The notes beneath the pieces are model-generated. The model saw only the letters and a program-made list of their open reading frames with translations. It had not been told where the DNA came from and made no database searches. A DNA stretch of 64,000 bases from Yeosuana aquiaggeris (GTDB lineage: Bacteria; Bacteroidota; Bacteroidia; Flavobacteriales; Flavobacteriaceae), in assembly GCF_044003965.1 (NCBI RefSeq), contig NZ_JBAWKC010000001.1, positions 248,001 to 312,000 on the forward strand, in the 5' to 3' direction. The translations under genes were made by a program, and so were the position numbers. This document shows positions 63,445 to 64,000 of this stretch, one piece after another; the stretch's first letter is position 1, and each line of letters starts with the position of its first letter.

Positions 63445-64000
63445 CAGGAAGGTTCCACGTGGAACAAAATGAAAATATAAAATCAAATTATTCAAAAACT
63501 TGTTCATTTGTGAAAAAAACAAGCTACTTAAAAGTTAAGGATTATTCTGTTTCCGGAGATTCCTTTGAATTAATTTACAACAAGACCTTTGATTTTTTAG
63601 AAACTCAACCGCAACCTTCTTTAGATAAATTGCCAGATTATTATCAAAGTGAGGACTATATCTCTCATACAGATTCTCAAAGAACCTTATTTGAAAAGGC
63701 ATATCAATTTGTAAAAAAAATTGCTATTAAAAGAAAATTGAAAATCATAAAATCAAATGCTAAAGAAGGTAAATATCTTTTAGATTTTGGATGTGGTACA
63801 GGTGACTTTTTGAAAGAGGCACAAAAAAAAGGATGGACTGTTTTTGGTGTTGAGCCTAATGAACAAGCTAGGCAAATTGCCAATAAAAAAACAAATAATC
63901 TAGTTTTTAATTCTGATCATATTTCAAAATTTAAAAAGGAGAGTTTTGATGTCATTACACTTTGGCATGTACTGGAACATTTACCAAACACAAAAGAACA
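63441..64000 (+). CDS. Class I SAM-dependent methyltransferase (partial)
   Basis: The frame runs off the window after about 186 codons. The SAM-binding loop YLLDFGCGTGDFLKEAQKKG lies near residue 115, followed by FGVEPNEQA and FDVITLWHVLEHLPN, the motif I to III order of ubiquinone-type methyltransferases. ATG at 63441 overlaps the mnmG stop by 4 bases. GTG at 63510 (MKKTSYLKVKDYSVSG) is an alternative that would leave parS site 2 outside the coding region. The substrate is unknown. Confidence 0.8.
   Translation, partial: MTGRFHVEQNENIKSNYSKTCSFVKKTSYLKVKDYSVSGDSFELIYNKTFDFLETQPQPSLDKLPDYYQSEDYISHTDSQRTLFEKAYQFVKKIAIKRKLKIIKSNAKEGKYLLDFGCGTGDFLKEAQKKGWTVFGVEPNEQARQIANKKTNNLVFNSDHISKFKKESFDVITLWHVLEHLPNTKE
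63451..63466. promoter_or_regulatory. parS-like ParB-binding site 2
   Basis: GGTTCCACGTGGAACA matches TGTTCCACGTGGAACA at 15 of 16 positions, with only the first base different. It lies 7 bases after the mnmG stop codon and is inside the methyltransferase frame if that gene starts at its ATG. Confidence 0.8.

Noticed and set aside
1..64000. CRISPR array, rRNA operon, IS element or prophage
   Set aside because: No regular short direct repeats with spacers, no rRNA sequence, and no transposase, integrase or phage structural protein was recognised on either strand.

Overview
The window looks like a chromosomal segment of a marine-type flavobacterium (Bacteroidota, Flavobacteriia). The DNA is AT-rich. 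Secreted proteins carry type IX secretion tails (types A and B). Several genes can only start at TTG. Many promoters show the Bacteroidetes -7 motif TAnnTTTG without clear Shine-Dalgarno sites. Family-level markers include DUF6090, DUF4175 and fasciclin lipoproteins. No rRNA, CRISPR array, transposase, integrase or phage gene is visible.

Layout. 0-2.2 kb: the end of a universal-stress-type protein and a CPA1-type cation/proton antiporter with an RCK-like domain. 2.2-12.8 kb: a minus-strand alpha-glucan operon reading GlgM-type synthase, GlgC, GlgE, maltokinase, GlgB and a GH31 alpha-glucosidase. Together these make and remodel a branched alpha-glucan through maltose-1-phosphate. TreS is not in the window. 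13-20 kb: housekeeping genes (lepA, dusB, a LolC/E-like permease, rbfA, methylmalonyl-CoA epimerase, a CAT-anticodon tRNA) plus a decayed DUF4345-like gene.

20-37.6 kb is an accessory zone of small secreted, lipoprotein and membrane proteins, three DUF6090 paralogues, a Crp/Fnr regulator, a three-domain fasciclin lipoprotein, a broken tRNA-Arg and five eroded pieces of one small gene. Two intergenic repeats near 23.0 and 24.0 kb fold into long perfect hairpins whose arms differ by compensatory changes. From about 30.7 to 37.4 kb, unrelated plus-strand genes are separated by related spacers with nested inverted arms (outer GCxxAAC / GTTxxGC, inner TTGC / GCAA). This architecture resembles integron attC sites, so the zone looks like a cassette array without a visible integrase. 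It is the most unusual feature here.

37.6-64 kb returns to core functions: aldo/keto reductase, rnpA, S41 protease, OmpA-like and T9SS surface proteins, a zinc-type CDF exporter, rpiB, RNase R, LysE exporter, tRNA-Cys, folB, glnS, a FemAB-like acyltransferase, SPFH protein, gltX, an AlkB-type alkane hydroxylase, DUF4175, ybeY, mnmG and a class I methyltransferase cut by the window end. Two near-perfect parS-like sites (core GTTCCACGTGG) flank mnmG, which suggests closeness to the ParB-loaded origin region.

All functional calls come from reading translated sequence and recalled family motifs. No database search was run.
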